Origin: Perognathus longimembris pacificus
Lineage: Eukaryota; Chordata; Mammalia; Rodentia; Heteromyidae
Assembly: GCF_023159225.1 (NCBI RefSeq)
Contig: NC_063166.1
Coordinates: 41,807,149 to 41,871,148 of the forward strand
Direction: 5' to 3'
DNA: 64,000 bases
Shown: positions 12,190 through 24,989 of the stretch, piece after piece
Layout of the letters: each line of letters opens with the position of its first letter
Position numbering within the stretch: the first letter of the stretch is position 1
Notes under the pieces: generated by a model
What the model was told of the DNA's origin: nothing
What the model saw: only the letters and a program-made list of their open reading frames with translations
Database searches by the model: none
Position numbers and translations under genes: made by a program

Positions 12190-12300
12190 ACTTAGTATCA
12201 ACTGGCCTTGAATTTATTTACATAGTCCTAGCTTGCTTTGAATTCACAATCCTACCTCAGCTATCCAAGTGTTGGGATTACAGACTTGAGCCCTCACAAG
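12190..12300 (-). mobile_element. Monomeric B1-like SINE fragment
   Basis: The reverse of a 7SL-derived B1/Alu-like monomer: tagcttgctttgaattcaca, atcctacctcagctatccaa, then gtgttgggattacagacttg. The 'gtgttgggattacag' wording is nearer to murid B1 than to the window's dimeric SINE, so this may be an older monomeric B1. Confidence 0.55.
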
Positions 12301-13410
12301 TTTATGTCAGTAATAAGATTACTGGCTCATGCCAGTAATCCTGTGCATATGATAGAAAGCCAAAATTGATTAATATAATAAGGGCATACATTGACTTGCA
12401 TATTTGGGACGCTCAGAATTAAAGTGGGCTTTAGGTTTTATCCAAAGTCCTGTCTCATGGAATTTAATTTTCTATAATTCTGTTTTTAACCCTTTATGCT
12501 TTTCTTCATTTCCCAACTGAATTCTCTCATGTAATGAAGGTAGGACAATAACTGCCATGATTTGTAGGGCTCTAAACCTCCTTCTTCCCTTCTAGATAGA
12601 TTACCTTTACCTCCACTATCAAGACCAAAGCTTTCATTGTATTGGCATATCCAAGTATCAGAAAGTAGATGAATTATCTTGATTAACTTAAGCCAGTTGA
12701 GCTGCAGGGATGTTCAAGTTCCTAGAAACCTTCCATCTACAGTTCGTAGGTGAATGGTTAATGTCAATCCCCAAAGATCTCACAGTACCTATTACCAAAG
12801 AAGATAAAGCAGCATTTCTAGAACATGCTGTTTATTTAACCTGATAGATATTGTGTCCATTCATTAAAACCATGAAAACATCAAGTACAGAGGCTGAAAG
12901 AACATACAGAATAGATTGTATAAAATTTACCCACAGGACAGTCACAGTCTAAGAAAGCCATTAGTTAAATAATCAATAAAGGAATTATTTTGTGATAAGA
13001 TTTTATCACATTGGGCTGAAGTCCAAGCCCAGTTACTTAGTACCTGTGAGGCCACACATTTCCTCCACAATACAATTACATACTCACACTTTATCATTCA
13101 TACCAAGTTCAGCTAGTCATAGTAAAAAAGCTAAACTAAAATTGTTTCAAAAAAGAACATTAGTTACTTCATGGTAGAGAATGGTGAATTTGACCACATA
13201 GTGTCATTAAAGGCTGATCTTAATTTTTTTAATGGATTTAAACGACATCTGTAAAGAAACTCAGGGAAAAAAATTGGTGAGGTTGGAAGTAGCAGGCAAG
13301 GGTCAGATAGATTTAGGAAAGCCCCATAAGTGTTTATTAAAACACTCACCCCCCCCCAAAAAAAAGGAGCTTATGTATATTGTGCATACATAAATTAAAC
13401 AAATAATTAT
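12301..13410. other. Intergenic sequence, nothing firm
   Basis: A short 'actggctcatgccagtaatcc' piece near 12323 may be the first bases of a SINE head. The rest is unassigned. Confidence 0.4.
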
Positions 13411-13641
13411 GAAGCTGAGTGTGGGGGCTCACATGGCTACGCTTAGCTAGTTAGGAATTTGAGATCTGAGGACTGAGATTCAAAGCCAGCCTGGGCAGAA
13501 AAATCCAAAAGATCTTTATCTCCAATTTAACAGAAAGCTGGAAGTGGAACTGTGGTTTAACTGTGGTAGAGTGTCAGTCTTGAGAAGAAAAGTCAAATGA
13601 GAGCACAAGTTCAGTATCAGCGCAAACAAATAAACAAACAA
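13411..13641 (+). mobile_element. Dimeric SINE (7SL/B1-like head + Geo-like tail)
   Basis: Shows gctgagtgtgggggctcaca, 'caaagccagcctgggcag', 'tctttatctccaatttaac', and ctggaagtggaactgtggtt, then an AAATAAAC tail. Confidence 0.82.
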
Positions 13642-14424
13642 AATGATCATATATGATAATATTTTCTAAAAGGCAGGGGTCACAAAAAAAGCCTCCACAA
13701 GATGAGTTACTTTGAACATTAAAGACAGAATGATTATGAAATTTCCTAGATGATAAATGACCTAGAAGGAAGCCAGGGCTGTGGGGGTAGAGAAGAACAA
13801 CTACTAAAAACATACTTGGTTTCTGGTTTGATATGCAGATGGAAAGAATTCTGGAAAGCTGGTTTTTCTATCATGAAGTATGAATCAATACTTGTGGATA
13901 TCAGTGGATTTATTAACACAGGAATATGAGTGTCAGAATCTTGTACAGAGGCAGGGAGTCAGTACAGAGAATGGTGATGATAAGATATCTACAGAATCAT
14001 TTCCTTAACACTATGCATTTCATCCAGCCAGCAAAAACATACTGTGCACCTTCTGTGTGCTATATGCTTGGTTCAGTTCCTCACAAAACTTTTCAACCTT
14101 CTTTGGGATGGCTGCCCAATGATCTCCAGCCATGGCTTGTCATTTCATTGTTGACATCTATTCACAGGTGCCTCTCTGAGAGTTAATTATGTCACTGGCA
14201 AGAACATTCCCAAACACAAAAGCCGCGCTGCATATGTTAACTCAGTAGTGTTTCTTATCTGTCTCTCATTATAATTATATTCATCTCTGCATCCTCATTA
14301 ACTATTGCTTTTTCCCAGCATCCTAAGAACCTGACAAACAAATGCTTGAAAATGCATTGAGTGCAATAGATTGATGAAATAGCAAAGTCAAGTACCTATA
14401 AGGAAGCTCATAATGTTGATAACT
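13642..14424. other. Intergenic sequence, nothing firm
   Basis: A short stretch near 14030-14075 ('tactgtgcaccttctgtgtgc') resembles an ancient mammalian repeat edge, but it is too short to call. Confidence 0.4.
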
Positions 14425-14642
14425 TTACATATACATGTACTATACATTATATATGATGTAACATGTATTATGTATATGTGTTATATATTACGTTATATAT
14501 TATCTAATATTATATGCCATGTGTCATATAATGTATTATACAACTATTATGTGTTATATATTATATTGTGTATATGATATGTAATATATTATATGTAATA
14601 TATGATAATGTGTACTATATTACATATGATATATATATACAC
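14425..14642. repeat. AT-rich alternating/palindromic tract
   Basis: About 220 bases made almost only of TATA, TTATAT, ATGTA and TGTATA words with many short palindromes. No homogeneous unit; it looks like a decayed (AT)n/(ATGT)n satellite. Confidence 0.85.
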
Positions 14643-14951
14643 CTAGAAACTCCATTTGTATAATATGTATGTTTATGCGAATATGTATATACACATAAAA
14701 ATTAACACATTACATAAAGATGATAGACTCACAAGTATAACTTCTTTAAATCTTCATTTTTGAGTTATTTTAGACTCATATGTAGTTGCAATAAGACAGA
14801 GATTTCAAGTATACCAAATCTAGTTTACTTTCATTAATAACATTGTAAAACTGTCATACACATCACAAATCATTGACCCTGATAAAGTCAGAACAAAATC
14901 TCTTCTTCACCATAGTCTTTCCTGTGTTGTTTCTTCATTTATTTTTTACTT

Positions 14952-15183
14952 TTTGTGTCAGTATGAGAACTTGAACTCAGGACCTGGGCCCTGTCACTTA
15001 ACTTTTTGCTCAATGCTGGTGCTCTATCACCTCAGATATAGTTCCTCTTCCGGCTTACTGATGACTAATTGGACTTGAAAGACTTATGGATTTTCCTGTG
15101 AGGGCTGAGTTCAAACCCTATTTCTCAGATCTCAGGCCCTTGAGAAGCTCGGATCACAGATGTGAGCCAAGTTGCAGACACAC
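14952..15183 (-). mobile_element. Dimeric SINE, degraded
   Basis: Reverse order of the common SINE: 'gaacttgaactcaggacctggg', 'ttttgctcaatgctggtgctc', 'tgatgactaattggac', 'tctcagatctcaggccc', then 'cacagatgtgagcc'. Confidence 0.78.
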
Positions 15184-15357
15184 CTGCTCCATATTACCTT
15201 TCTTCTGAATGTAACTTCTAGAGAACCACATGCTCTCCATTTTAATATCTGTCTAATTTCTACAGTCTACCCATTGAAGCATACAACTATTTTATTCAGT
15301 TGGCATACTTCTTTGGATATTTATCTGGAATGCTGTGAGTATCAATAGTTTGTTCTT

Positions 15358-15500
15358 GGCTGGGAATGTGACTTTGTGTTAAAATGCTTGCTTAGCATGT
15401 ATGAAGCCCTGGTTTTGATTCCTCAGTACCACACACACACAGAAAATGCCTTGAGCAAAAAGAAGCCAGGGACAGTGACCAGGTTCTAGCTCCAGGACTG

Positions 15501-15556
<56 letters not shown>
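15358..15556 (+). mobile_element. IDL-Geo type SINE (ID-like head + shortened Geo)
   Basis: The head ggctgggaatgtgactttgt with 'gcttgcttagcatgtatgaagccc' and ttttgattcctcagtaccac is a tRNA-Ala/ID-like monomer with A and B box positions. It then joins the Geo half at 'gccttgagcaaaaagaagccagggacag', missing the first part of Geo, and ends 'ccaggactggca' plus a long CA tail. Confidence 0.82.
15505..15556. repeat. (AC)n microsatellite in SINE tail
   Basis: About 26 pure AC units directly after the SINE end ctccaggactggca. Confidence 0.96.
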
Positions 15557-15558
<2 letters not shown>

Positions 15559-16639
15559 AGTTTGTTCTTTTGCATTGCTATGTATTAATTAATCTCATGG
15601 CACATAGTTATCAGGGTTTTTTTTTTAGATATTCAGGGATGAAGACCATATATTTATGAAGACCATATATTTAGAGTTGGGACTATTATAAATGAATCTA
15701 TGAAGATTGTTGTCTATTTTTATGTAAGTTTGTATCTTCATTTTTGAGGGGAGAATAAAAGTCTGGAATGAAATTGCTGGGTTATATGTTATTTATAAGT
15801 TCAGTTAAGACACTGCCCAGATATTTTTCAGGATGCAAGTGATATGAATGTTACATCCACTGTCATATTTCAAGTTTCTGTTGACTTTTTCTGTTAGTTT
15901 AGTTTCATTAGTGGTTTTATATCAGACAGATAGATATAGATATTATTACAAATACATCTTATACTCTACCAGTGCTTTTATTGTATCAATTTGAATGAAA
16001 TATAGGAATATTTTTTCATCTTTTACCATCCTCCATTTATATTCTAATTATATTGCTTTCCTTCTTCAAAATTTTCACTTTTTTTTCATCTCCACAATTC
16101 TATGATTGCTCCCAACACTAGTTTGTTTGGTTTTGTTGTTCTACTTCTTGACTCTATAGCTACAGATCTTTTATAATTAATTATTTCTTGGAGCATTTTC
16201 TCATCCTACGGCTGTCTCTGCCTCCAAGGCTTTGATTTAGATTACTAGATGTGCTGATATTATTTTTCACAGATGTCTAGACATCCAGGTTCTGTTTGTT
16301 TTTTTTATTTTGTTTCCATTGTCTGTCTACAATCTAATGCTGATTGGTAACTGTTTTAAATTTCCTTTACATTTCTTATTCTATCTTGTTTGATTTGTCT
16401 TTTCTACAAGTTCTGACAACTTGCTGTCTTCATTAGCCTCATATCTGGACTGAGTGAAAGAAGCAGAGGCCCACAGAAGCCACAGTCTCGAAATGATCTA
16501 CCTTAATGTATTCACCTGTCCCAGTCTCTATGTAATGTCTGATGTTTTAGTAGATATCAGAAATAGATATCAGAAATAATCAAGAAGAGATCTCCCCATC
16601 TTCCTGGAAATAGAAGTCTAGCATGATTATAAGTTTGGT
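15557..16639. other. Intergenic AT-rich sequence
   Basis: A short direct repeat, gaagaccatatattta, occurs twice at about 15641-15672. No gene recognised. Confidence 0.4.
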
Positions 16640-16700
16640 TTTAAGTTGGGCTCAGAGACATTGGATGAATTGTTTAACATCACACAGTCAGAAGGCAAAA
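16640..16700 (+). mobile_element. Possible MIR-like fragment
   Basis: 'gggctcagagacattggatgaattgtttaacatcacacagtcagaagg', in pieces, matches the spirit of the MIR segment 'gaggttaagtaacttgcccaaggtcacacag'. Short and weak. Confidence 0.35.
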
Positions 16701-16991
16701 AAAAAAAATTGCAAAGTATTTACAAATGAGTACACTAGAGAGAAATATCCTGAGTTTGGTTCCCAAATCTGTTACTCATCCTAAGTATTATTAGTAAACT
16801 TCTTTTTAGACCACAAATCACTTTGTAAATAGAGTAAATGCTATATTTATTTTTTGGAAAGTTATTCTGATGTAAGTATATTAATTTTTTTGTATCATTT
16901 TAAGTAATTCCCATGATTCTAAATTAAGATCTCCTTTTTAGGAAACAATCATGCTGCAAGCTTATGTGGAGGGCAGTGAAGGCACATGTTT

Positions 16992-17006
16992 AAGGATATA
17001 GTAGAG
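16992..17006. repeat. Target-site duplication, left copy, of the first L1
   Basis: aaggatatagtagag here and aaggatatagcagag at 22655-22669 agree at 14 of 15 bases and bracket the L1, the second copy directly after its A-rich end. They define the insertion limits. Confidence 0.85.
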
Positions 17007-17346
17007 GAGAGCCAGCGCAGATGCTACAGCAGAAAAGTCCCACCGCAAGTGTGTAGACCAGACAGCAAGAGCTCCACAAGGCCCAGCCCCCTCACAGACC
17101 AGATGGAGCCAGGCCATGGTGCAGAATGCAGAATGGACTAAAAGGGCCAGGTCCAGACAGCAGTGAGGGAACTGGGAACAGTAGACATGGAGAGCAGAGG
17201 CCTGCCGCCACCGCCAAACCCTGCCATGGAGAGAACCCACAGCACTGAGTGACACATGTAGACTCCAGGACCAATGCAAAAATCAGAAAGAAATATTACA
17301 AATTTCATTAAAGCTCAAGCCAACTTGCCACAGCTGCAAAAACCAG

Positions 17347-18300
17347 TGCGACCGAAGAGGAGATGGAGAATAAAAAACACTTCAGGCTATGATAGCAGAA
17401 ATGATCGAAAGCATCAGAAATGAATTCCAAAAACAACTTCAAGAATTCAGAATCAAATTCTCAAAGGAACTTCAGGAAGTCAAGAAAGAAATGGAAGTAA
17501 AAATATAGTCCACTCCTCATTTAAAGAAGACCTTAACATCCTGAGAACTGAAATGCATGAAAAAAATGGAATCAAAACTCAGCTCATTAAAAGAAGAAAT
17601 TACCACACTGAGAGTTAATCTAGCAACCATAAACAGCTCACTTGCCTCAATGCAAACTACACTGGAAGCTACATCTCAAAAAATTGATCAGATGGAATTC
17701 AGGGTGTCAATTCTGGAAGATGTCTCAGCTGATAAGGACCAGAAGATTATCACATTCCAAGAAACTGTCAGCCTTCATGACAGACTAATCCAGGAGATAG
17801 TGGACAGGGAGAAGAGATATAATCTGTGTATAATTGAAATAGATAGAGAGGAGTATCAAAGGAGAGGTATACAGCACATATTCAATAGAATTATTACGGA
17901 GAATTTCCCAAATCTCAAAAGGGAAAACCTTCCCAAATAACAGAAGCATATAGAACACCTAGCAGACCAGACCCTAACAGCAAGGAGCATATCCTGAATG
18001 CAGTCAAAACAAAGAAAGAATTATACTACAATGGAAAAAAGATCAGAATCACTGCAGACCTCTCGGCACAAACTTACAACACATGAAGAGCCTGGAAGAA
18101 CACCATCTAAGTCCTGAAGGCCAACAACTGCCAACCCAGACTTAGACACCCAGAAAAATTAGAATCTACTTTTGAGGGAGAACCCAAAACCTTCCACAGC
18201 AAAGAAAAATTGAAGGAATAGATGAACAAAAAGCCAGCCCTACAGAGAATTCTAAAAGGACAATGTCACCCAACAGAAAATGGACAGGACCAAGAAACAC
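17347..18300 (+). pseudogene. L1 ORF1 (RNA-binding chaperone), broken
   Basis: Aligned by eye with the second L1, the start codon position (around 17346) reads GTG-C rather than ATG and the frame is interrupted early. The longest intact part, 17557-17940 (127 residues), covers the end of the coiled coil (heptad-like LxxxI/LxxxL pattern with KEEITTLRVNL and QKIDQMEFRVSILED) and the start of the RRM (KRYNLCIIEIDREE). The C-terminal domain continues in other frames to about 18300. In a live L1 this protein trimerises and coats L1 RNA in the cytoplasm. Confidence 0.88.
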
Positions 18301-18382
18301 CAGTAGCCAGAACCCAATAGAAAAAACAGTTTAATAAACACAAGAAAGAAAGGAAAGAAGCAAAACACAGGTTAACAGGAAA

Positions 18383-21300
18383 ATGAAAGGGAAAAAAACC
18401 TCACCTATCAATAGTAACTATAAACATCAATGGACTGAACTCTCCGATAAAAAGAAAAAGATTGATGCAGTGGATCTGTAAACAAGACCTATCTATCTGT
18501 TCTCTTCAAGAGATCCATCTCACAGAAAAGGATAAAAACAGGCTCAGAGTGAAAGGATGGAGTAAGATCTTCCAAGTAAATGTACCTACCAAAATGGCAG
18601 GGGTAGCCATCCTGATTTCAGACAAGCTAGACTTCTCATTAAAATCAGTTCAAAAAGATAAAGAAGGTCACTACATATTAATACAGGGAAAAATCCAGGA
18701 AGAAGATATGACAAAAGTCAACATTTATACACCCTATGATGGAGCACCTAAATATGTCAAACAACTTCTTTCAGAACTACAGAACAAGATAGACCCAAAT
18801 ACAATAATAGTGGGAGATTTTAAAATTCCACTCTCTCCAAGAGACAGATCCAACACACAGAGGATTAGCAAGGGAGCTGAAAACCTAAGGAACACCATAT
18901 CCCACATGGATCTGACATATATGTACGGAGTATTTCACCCTACAGTGACTGAATACACATTCTTCTCAGCAGCCCATGGAACATACTCCAAAATAGATCA
19001 TATCATAGTCCACAAAAAGAGCCTCAGCAAATACAAGAATATTGGCATTATCCCATGTATTCTATCTGATTACAGTGGAATCAAGCTAGCCCTCAATAAC
19101 AAGGGATACTGCAGATACTACACAAACACTTGGAGGCTAAATTCCTCACTACTATCTAACATGTGGGTCACAGAGAAAATTAAGGATGAAATTGATGAAT
19201 TCATAAACCACAATGACAAAGAAAATACATCACAAAGAAACCTATGGGATACAGCAAAGGCAGTGCTGAGGGGGAAGATCATTGTCCTCAGCACACACAT
19301 TAAAAGAATGGAATCAGATCAGGTGAATAACCTCACAATGCAATTAAAACGACTGGGGAAATAAGAAAAAATTGAATCTAAAGTGACTAGGAGGAGAGAG
19401 AGATCAAAAATTAAAGAAGAGATAAATCTGATTGAGAATAGAAAGGTCATCCAACAAATAAGTAAAACTAAAAGCTTGTTCTTTGAGAAAATAAATAAAA
19501 TTGACAGACCCCTTGCAAGACTTACAAAAAAAAATTAAAAAGAAGAGATTCATATCCGTAAGATCAGGGACTCCACCAGAAAAATTACAAGTACACAGGA
19601 TATTCAATCAATTATAAGGAACTATTTCAAGAAACTTTACTCATTAAAGAACGAAAATATTACAGAGATGGATCAATTCTTAGAGAAGTATAAACTGCCC
19701 AAACTGAATCAAGAAGAAATAAAACAATTAAATAAACCAATAACCTACAACAAGATACAGGATGAAACAAAGAGCCTTCCAACAAAGAAAAGCCCAGGCC
19801 TGGATGGATTCACCAATGAATTCGATAAAACCTTCAGTGAGGAGCTAATACCAATACTCCTCAAATTCTTCTGCAAGATAGAAACAGAGGGAGAAATCCC
19901 AGACTCATCCTATGAAGCTAACATCATACTGAGCCCCAAACCAGGCAAAGACCCAACAAATAAAAGAGAACTGCAGACCAATATCACTTATGAACACAGA
20001 TGCAAAGTTCCTCAACAAAATATTAGCTAACAGGATCCAGAAACTGATCAAGAAAATTATACACCACGATCAAGTAGGCTTCATCCCACAGACACAAGGA
20101 TGGTTCAACATTCGCAAATTAATACATGTAATTCACCACATTAACAGAGCTAAGACCAAGAATCACATTGTCATCTCTGTAGATGCCTAAAAAGCCTTTG
20201 ACATACAACACTCATACACTTTAAAAGCCCTGGAGAAAATAGGAATAGAAGGAACATTCTTTAAAACAATAAAAGCCATATACAACAGACCAACTGCTAA
20301 TATCATATTAAATGGGGAGAAACTAAAAGAATTTTCCCAAAAATCAGGAACAAGACAAGTATACACACTCTCCCCATTTCTATTCAACATAGTGCTGGAA
20401 TCCCTAGCCATAGCAATAAGGCAAGAAAAGGGTATTAAAGGGATCCACATTGGAAAAGAAGAAATCAAACTATCCCTATTCACAGATGATATGATCTTAT
20501 ACCCGAAGGGCCCCAAAAACTCAGTCCCTAAACTCTTAGAACTAATGAACCATGTTGGCAAAGTAGCAGGTTGCAAAATCAACCCACAAAAATCAGCAGC
20601 TTTTCTGTACACCAACAATGTACAAGCAGAAAAGGAAATTATGGAAACAATATAATTTGCAATAGCTAAAAAAAGAATAAATTACCTAGGGATTAACCTA
20701 ACCCAAGATGTGAATGACCTATTTAATGAGAACTATAAAAATCTAAAAAGGGAAAGCAAAGAGGACACCAAGAGATGGAAAGACCTCCCATGTTCATGGG
20801 TAGGCAGATCAATATAGTAAAAATGGCCACATTGCCCAAAATGTTATACAAATTCAATGCAACCCCCACTAAAATCCCAGGTACATTCTTCACTGAAATA
20901 GAGAAAACAACCCATAAACTCATATGAAACAGCAAAAGACCTAGAATAGCCAAAGCAATTCGAGGAAAAAGAAACAGTGCAGGAGGAATCACAATACCAG
21001 ACTTCAAGCTCTATTATAGAGCCATAGTACCATATGGTACTGGCATAAAAACAGACCTGAAGACCAATGGAATAGGATAGAAGACGCAGAATTAAAGCTA
21101 CATTCTTACAGCCAGCTGATATTTGACAAAGGAGCTAAAGACATACAATGGAAAAAACATAGCCTCTTCAACTACTGGTGTTGGGAACACTGGGCAGCCA
21201 CATGTAGAAAACTCAAAGTAGACCCTAGTCTATCACCATGCACCAAGATCAACTCAAAATGGATTAAGGACCTCAACATCAGACCTGAAACCCTGAAACT

Positions 21301-22190
21301 ACTGAAGGACAGAGTAGGAAAGACACTAGAACTTATAAGCATAGGCAAAACTTCCTGAACAGAGTCCCAGGGGCACAACAGATAGGGGAGAGACTCGACA
21401 AATGGGACTACTACAAAATAAAATCTTTCTGCAGAGCTAAAGACATAACCACTAAATTAGAAAGACAGCCAACCATATGGAAAGGATCTTCACCAGCACA
21501 GCAACAGACAAAGGTCCAATATCCGTCATCAATAGAGAACTCAAGAAACTAACCCCTTCCAAACCCAGTAAACCAGTTATTAAATGGGCAAAGGAGCTAA
21601 AGAGAGACTTCACAGAAGAAGAAATAAAAATGGCAAAAAAAAAAAAATATGGGGATATGTTCAACATTCCTGGCAATAAGGGAAATGCAAATAAAAACAA
21701 CCCTGAGATACCACCTCACTCTAGTTAGAATGGCCTATACTCTGAACTCAGGCAACAACAAATGCTGGAGGGGATGCGAGGAAAGAAGAACCCTTCTTCA
21801 CTGTGCGTGGGAGTGCAAACTAGTATAGCCATTTTGGAAAACAGTATGGAGGTTCCTCAAAAAGCTCAGCATAGAAATACCCTATGACCCAGCCATACCA
21901 CTCCTAGGCATCTATCCTGAACAACAGGTCCCAGGATACTGTTAAGACACCTTCACATCCATGTGTATCACTGCACAATTCACAATAGCAAAAAATGCCC
22001 CACTATAAATGAATGGATCCAAAAGCTGTGGTACCTGTACACAATGGGATAGTATATAACGATTAGAAATGATAAAATATTGGTATTTGCAGAGAAATGG
22101 TCAGAGCTTGAACAAATAATGTGGAGCGAGACAAGCTTAGAACACAGAGGACAAAGGCACATGGTCTCCTTGATATATGATTGTTGGGGA
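18383..22190 (+). pseudogene. L1 ORF2 (endonuclease/reverse transcriptase), broken
   Basis: Begins near ATG 18383. The endonuclease domain is open at 18462-19364 (300 residues) with QEIHLTEKDKNRL and IIVGDF, but the conserved SDH motif near its end reads SDY at 19065-19073, replacing the catalytic histidine. The reverse transcriptase is split across 19668-20030, 19990-20190 and 20392-20655, and its F-A-D-D box reads FTDD at 20479-20490. The cysteine-rich C-terminal region lies near 21750-21830 and is interrupted by stops. The element cannot retrotranspose. Confidence 0.92.
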
Positions 22191-22654
22191 GGGGGGTGGA
22201 GAACAGTAAAGACTGGGTCTGTAAAATAACAAACATCTTTTGAAATAGTATTTCCACATGTTTGGGTCAGCGACTTCTAAAACCAAATAACTACAAAACA
22301 AACATAAAAAGGTCTAGGATAGGCTTATCAGAGGATCACAATAGTTCAACAGCTATGTATATATGATTATATAAGATGAGGCTAAGCAAAATGAACTCCA
22401 AGAGAAAGAAACAGGAGGATTTTATTGTTGTCGTTATGTTTAATGTGCTAGGTGGACTTCCTTTGGCATACCCCATGTGTTTACTGTATATGATTTTGGT
22501 ACACTGGATATTGTATATATACTTACCTGAACTAGGGAAGGGAAAGAAAAATGAGGGAGGGTGTAATAAATATGACAAGAAATGTACTCATTACCTTATT
22601 ATGTAACTGTACCCCCTCTGTACATCACCTTGTCAATAAATTTTAATTTTTTAA
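22191..22654 (+). other. L1 3' UTR and poly(A) end
   Basis: AT-rich 3' UTR with TTGGTACACTGGATATTGTA near 22497-22516, a block shared with the second L1 (32697-32716). AATAAA at 22635 is followed by a short T/A-rich end. The segment at about 22570-22650 is also recognisable in reverse at 55030-55110. Confidence 0.85.
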
Positions 22655-22669
22655 AAGGATATAGCAGAG
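22655..22669. repeat. Target-site duplication, right copy, of the first L1
   Basis: aaggatatagcagag, one mismatch from 16992-17006. Confidence 0.85.
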
Positions 22670-23324
22670 AATCACATTTCAAAGGTCCTTTGATGGTTCA
22701 AGAGTAGATTTCCCTATCAAGAGACTCTGGGGCCATTTGTGAGAAGACCGCCACTGGGAACCTGTAAATCTACAGTTTAGACTACTACCTAGCAGTTAGG
22801 CTATAAGACTCCCACTCCTGGACTGTGTACTTGCCTTTGTCCCCCACCTCCACCTACCCTAGTCCCACACACAACTCCTTACTGAAATGACTCTGCTGAG
22901 CCATGACCCCCCCACTCAGCCTCTCTGTGTCTGAGGACTTTGCTTGCTAACTAGCAATCACCGTGCTAGAAGGAATGCCCTCAGAGCCCAGGTTTCAGGA
23001 CACAGCTGGGTCACTTCTGGACCAGGCTTAAAGGACCTGGGGAACAGACTTAAGCATGCCCAATTTTCCCAAGTTGGTGACAGAGTTAAAGCCTAACCTG
23101 AAGTTAGAAATATGTTAAAGGCCATGAGGAGCAGAGAAAAGGACAGCCAGGTAAGACTTGAAATACCAGTTTCTTCATATGAAATGCAGAGGTTACCTCT
23201 GTCTGATCCCAACCCTTATGTAAAATACACATGTATTTTACTAATGCCTTTTATTAAATTATTTTCAGAAAGAGTGAATCAGATAGTATATGTAGAGACT
23301 TCATGAATTAGAAAACAGTTTACC
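22670..23324. other. Intergenic sequence, nothing recognised
   Basis: Moderate GC, no gene or repeat recognised. Confidence 0.45.
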
Positions 23325-23560
23325 ACCTGGATACTGATGGCTCATTCCTATAATCCTAGCTAATTAGGAGGATAAGGTCTGAAGATCAAGGTTCAAACCC
23401 AATCTGAGCAGACAAATATAAGGGACTCTTGTGTCCAATTAATCAGCAAAAAGCTGAAAGTGGAAGTATGGCTCAAGTGGTACAACCTCAGCCTTGAATG
23501 AAAAGGCTAAGCAAGAATGTAAGACCCTAAGTTCAAGCCTCATTACCAGCATAAGAAAGA
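23325..23560 (+). mobile_element. Dimeric SINE with purine-rich tail
   Basis: Head 'gatggctcattcctataatcctag', then 'caaggttcaaacccaatctgagcag', 'ccaattaatcagcaaaaagc', 'gtatggctcaagtggtac' and 'gttcaagcctcattaccagc', then an AAGAAAG tail that runs into a tetranucleotide array. Confidence 0.85.
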
Positions 23561-23576
23561 AGAAAAGAAGGGAATA

Positions 23577-23700
23577 AAGGAAGGAAGGAAGGAAGGAAGG
23601 AAGGAAGGAAGGAAGGAAGGAAAGAAGGAAGGAAGGAAGGAAGGAAGGAAGGAAGAGAAGGAGGGAGGGAGGGAGGGAGGGAGGGAGGGAAGGAAGGAAA
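23577..23700. repeat. (AAGG)n then (GGGA)n polypurine array
   Basis: About 80 bases of AAGG units (one AAAG interruption) followed by about 35 bases of GGGA units. Purely purine on the plus strand, a setting for triplex DNA. It starts in the tail of the preceding SINE. The proline/serine/leucine-rich minus-strand open frame here is an artefact of the array. Confidence 0.96.
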
Positions 23701-24989
23701 AGGAAAATGTTGTTCTAATATTATTTTAGGTCTAACTAGAAATTCATTTTGAAATAGAACAAAATCTAATGAGTTTCTGTGGCTTGGAAGATGGTTGTGC
23801 AAAAGACAAAATGTGAAAATGTATCTAAGTACTATAGTAGAAACCATAAACTAGTTGACTCTTCTAAGAGAAAAGTATCTAACATAAAAGTAGTAAATGT
23901 GTTTCACTGAAGTAGATGGTTAAAGGGGGTGGGGAAGAATGAAGTAAAATTTTCTATAAAACCTGTCAAATAAATGACTAAGTGTGGAGTGAAAGTAGTC
24001 TAAAGTTTAATTGTCTTCCTGGCTGGAGAAGAAAAGATAAGGGTATATTTTAAAGGTGGTTCTGAACCACTTCCTCTCGACTCTTGAAGGCCTGTTAGCT
24101 TCTGAGAGCCCTGGGTGAGGAGTAATTACATAGTGCCAATCCAGAACAATAACCCAGGGGTTCACTGTCAATTTCAGGAAAGTACTAACTCTTGGAAATG
24201 TCTGAAAGTCTAAATGGCACCGCTTTTTTGAGTAACTTTTATGATTAATAATTAATATCTTATTGAGACATATGCAAGTGATTTTGCAAGACCACATATT
24301 ACAGTGTGTATTCTTCACTTCTCCAACACTAAAGCCAAATACCATTTTCTAGGTGTCCTTGGGCATTAAACCTTTGCATTTTGAGAACTGATGTGAGCCA
24401 GCTAGTTGATTTGTCACTGAGAAACTTTTGGCTAAGTTTGGTAGATGAGGGAAATTTTTTAAATATATATATATATATATGAGAAGGTCTCCCCACCTTG
24501 CAACCAGATAACATCTAATAGTGAGTTGATTTGTGCCACATGTACAGATGTTTACTAGCAGATCAGCATGGTCTACTTCTGTAAACAAAGTAAATGACAC
24601 TTCTCTTAGTCACCACACATATTTGATAGGAAATGGTCACTCTAGGAAAATGTGGAGATTTTCTAAGTGTGGAATATTTAATCTGAGATGCAGTTTACAA
24701 TACTCCAAAGGTGACTGAACACAAGACGAGGTACTTAGGACTTGGATAGGGATCTGGTATAAGGATCTGATATTGATTTCATCTTTTCTTCATACCCTGG
24801 CAGGGACTTCTAACCCCATAACCTGCAGAAAAAACTCATTTTTACCTCCATTGTGTCAATCAAGCAACACTGGAGTTGATTGAACATCAAATTGGCTGGG
24901 GAGTGGCAGACGTTGTCTGAGGTTACAGCCCTTTAGTAAGGACTACATTTACTGTTATTGGGGCACAACTTTCTGTGTAAGTATATGCA
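23701..24989. other. Intergenic sequence; short (AT)n at 24465-24480
   Basis: No gene recognised. The TATATA run at 24465-24480 is the only clear repeat. Confidence 0.4.

Larger units (their letters stand above)
17007..22654 (+). mobile_element. L1 retrotransposon, 5'-truncated in the 5' UTR, dead
   Basis: A 5.6-kb LINE-1 with a short piece of 5' UTR, ORF1, ORF2, a 3' UTR with AATAAA at 22635-22640 and a short A-rich end, flanked by a 15-bp target duplication. Its 5' leader differs from that of the L1 at 25725, so it belongs to another subfamily. Both frames carry stops and shifts, and two catalytic positions are changed (see ORF2). It lies in the same orientation as TGFBR2, about 24 kb upstream. 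Confidence 0.95.

Noticed and set aside
23533..23847. Proline/serine/leucine-repeat protein on the minus strand
   Set aside because: It is a translation of the (AAGG)n/(GGGA)n array.
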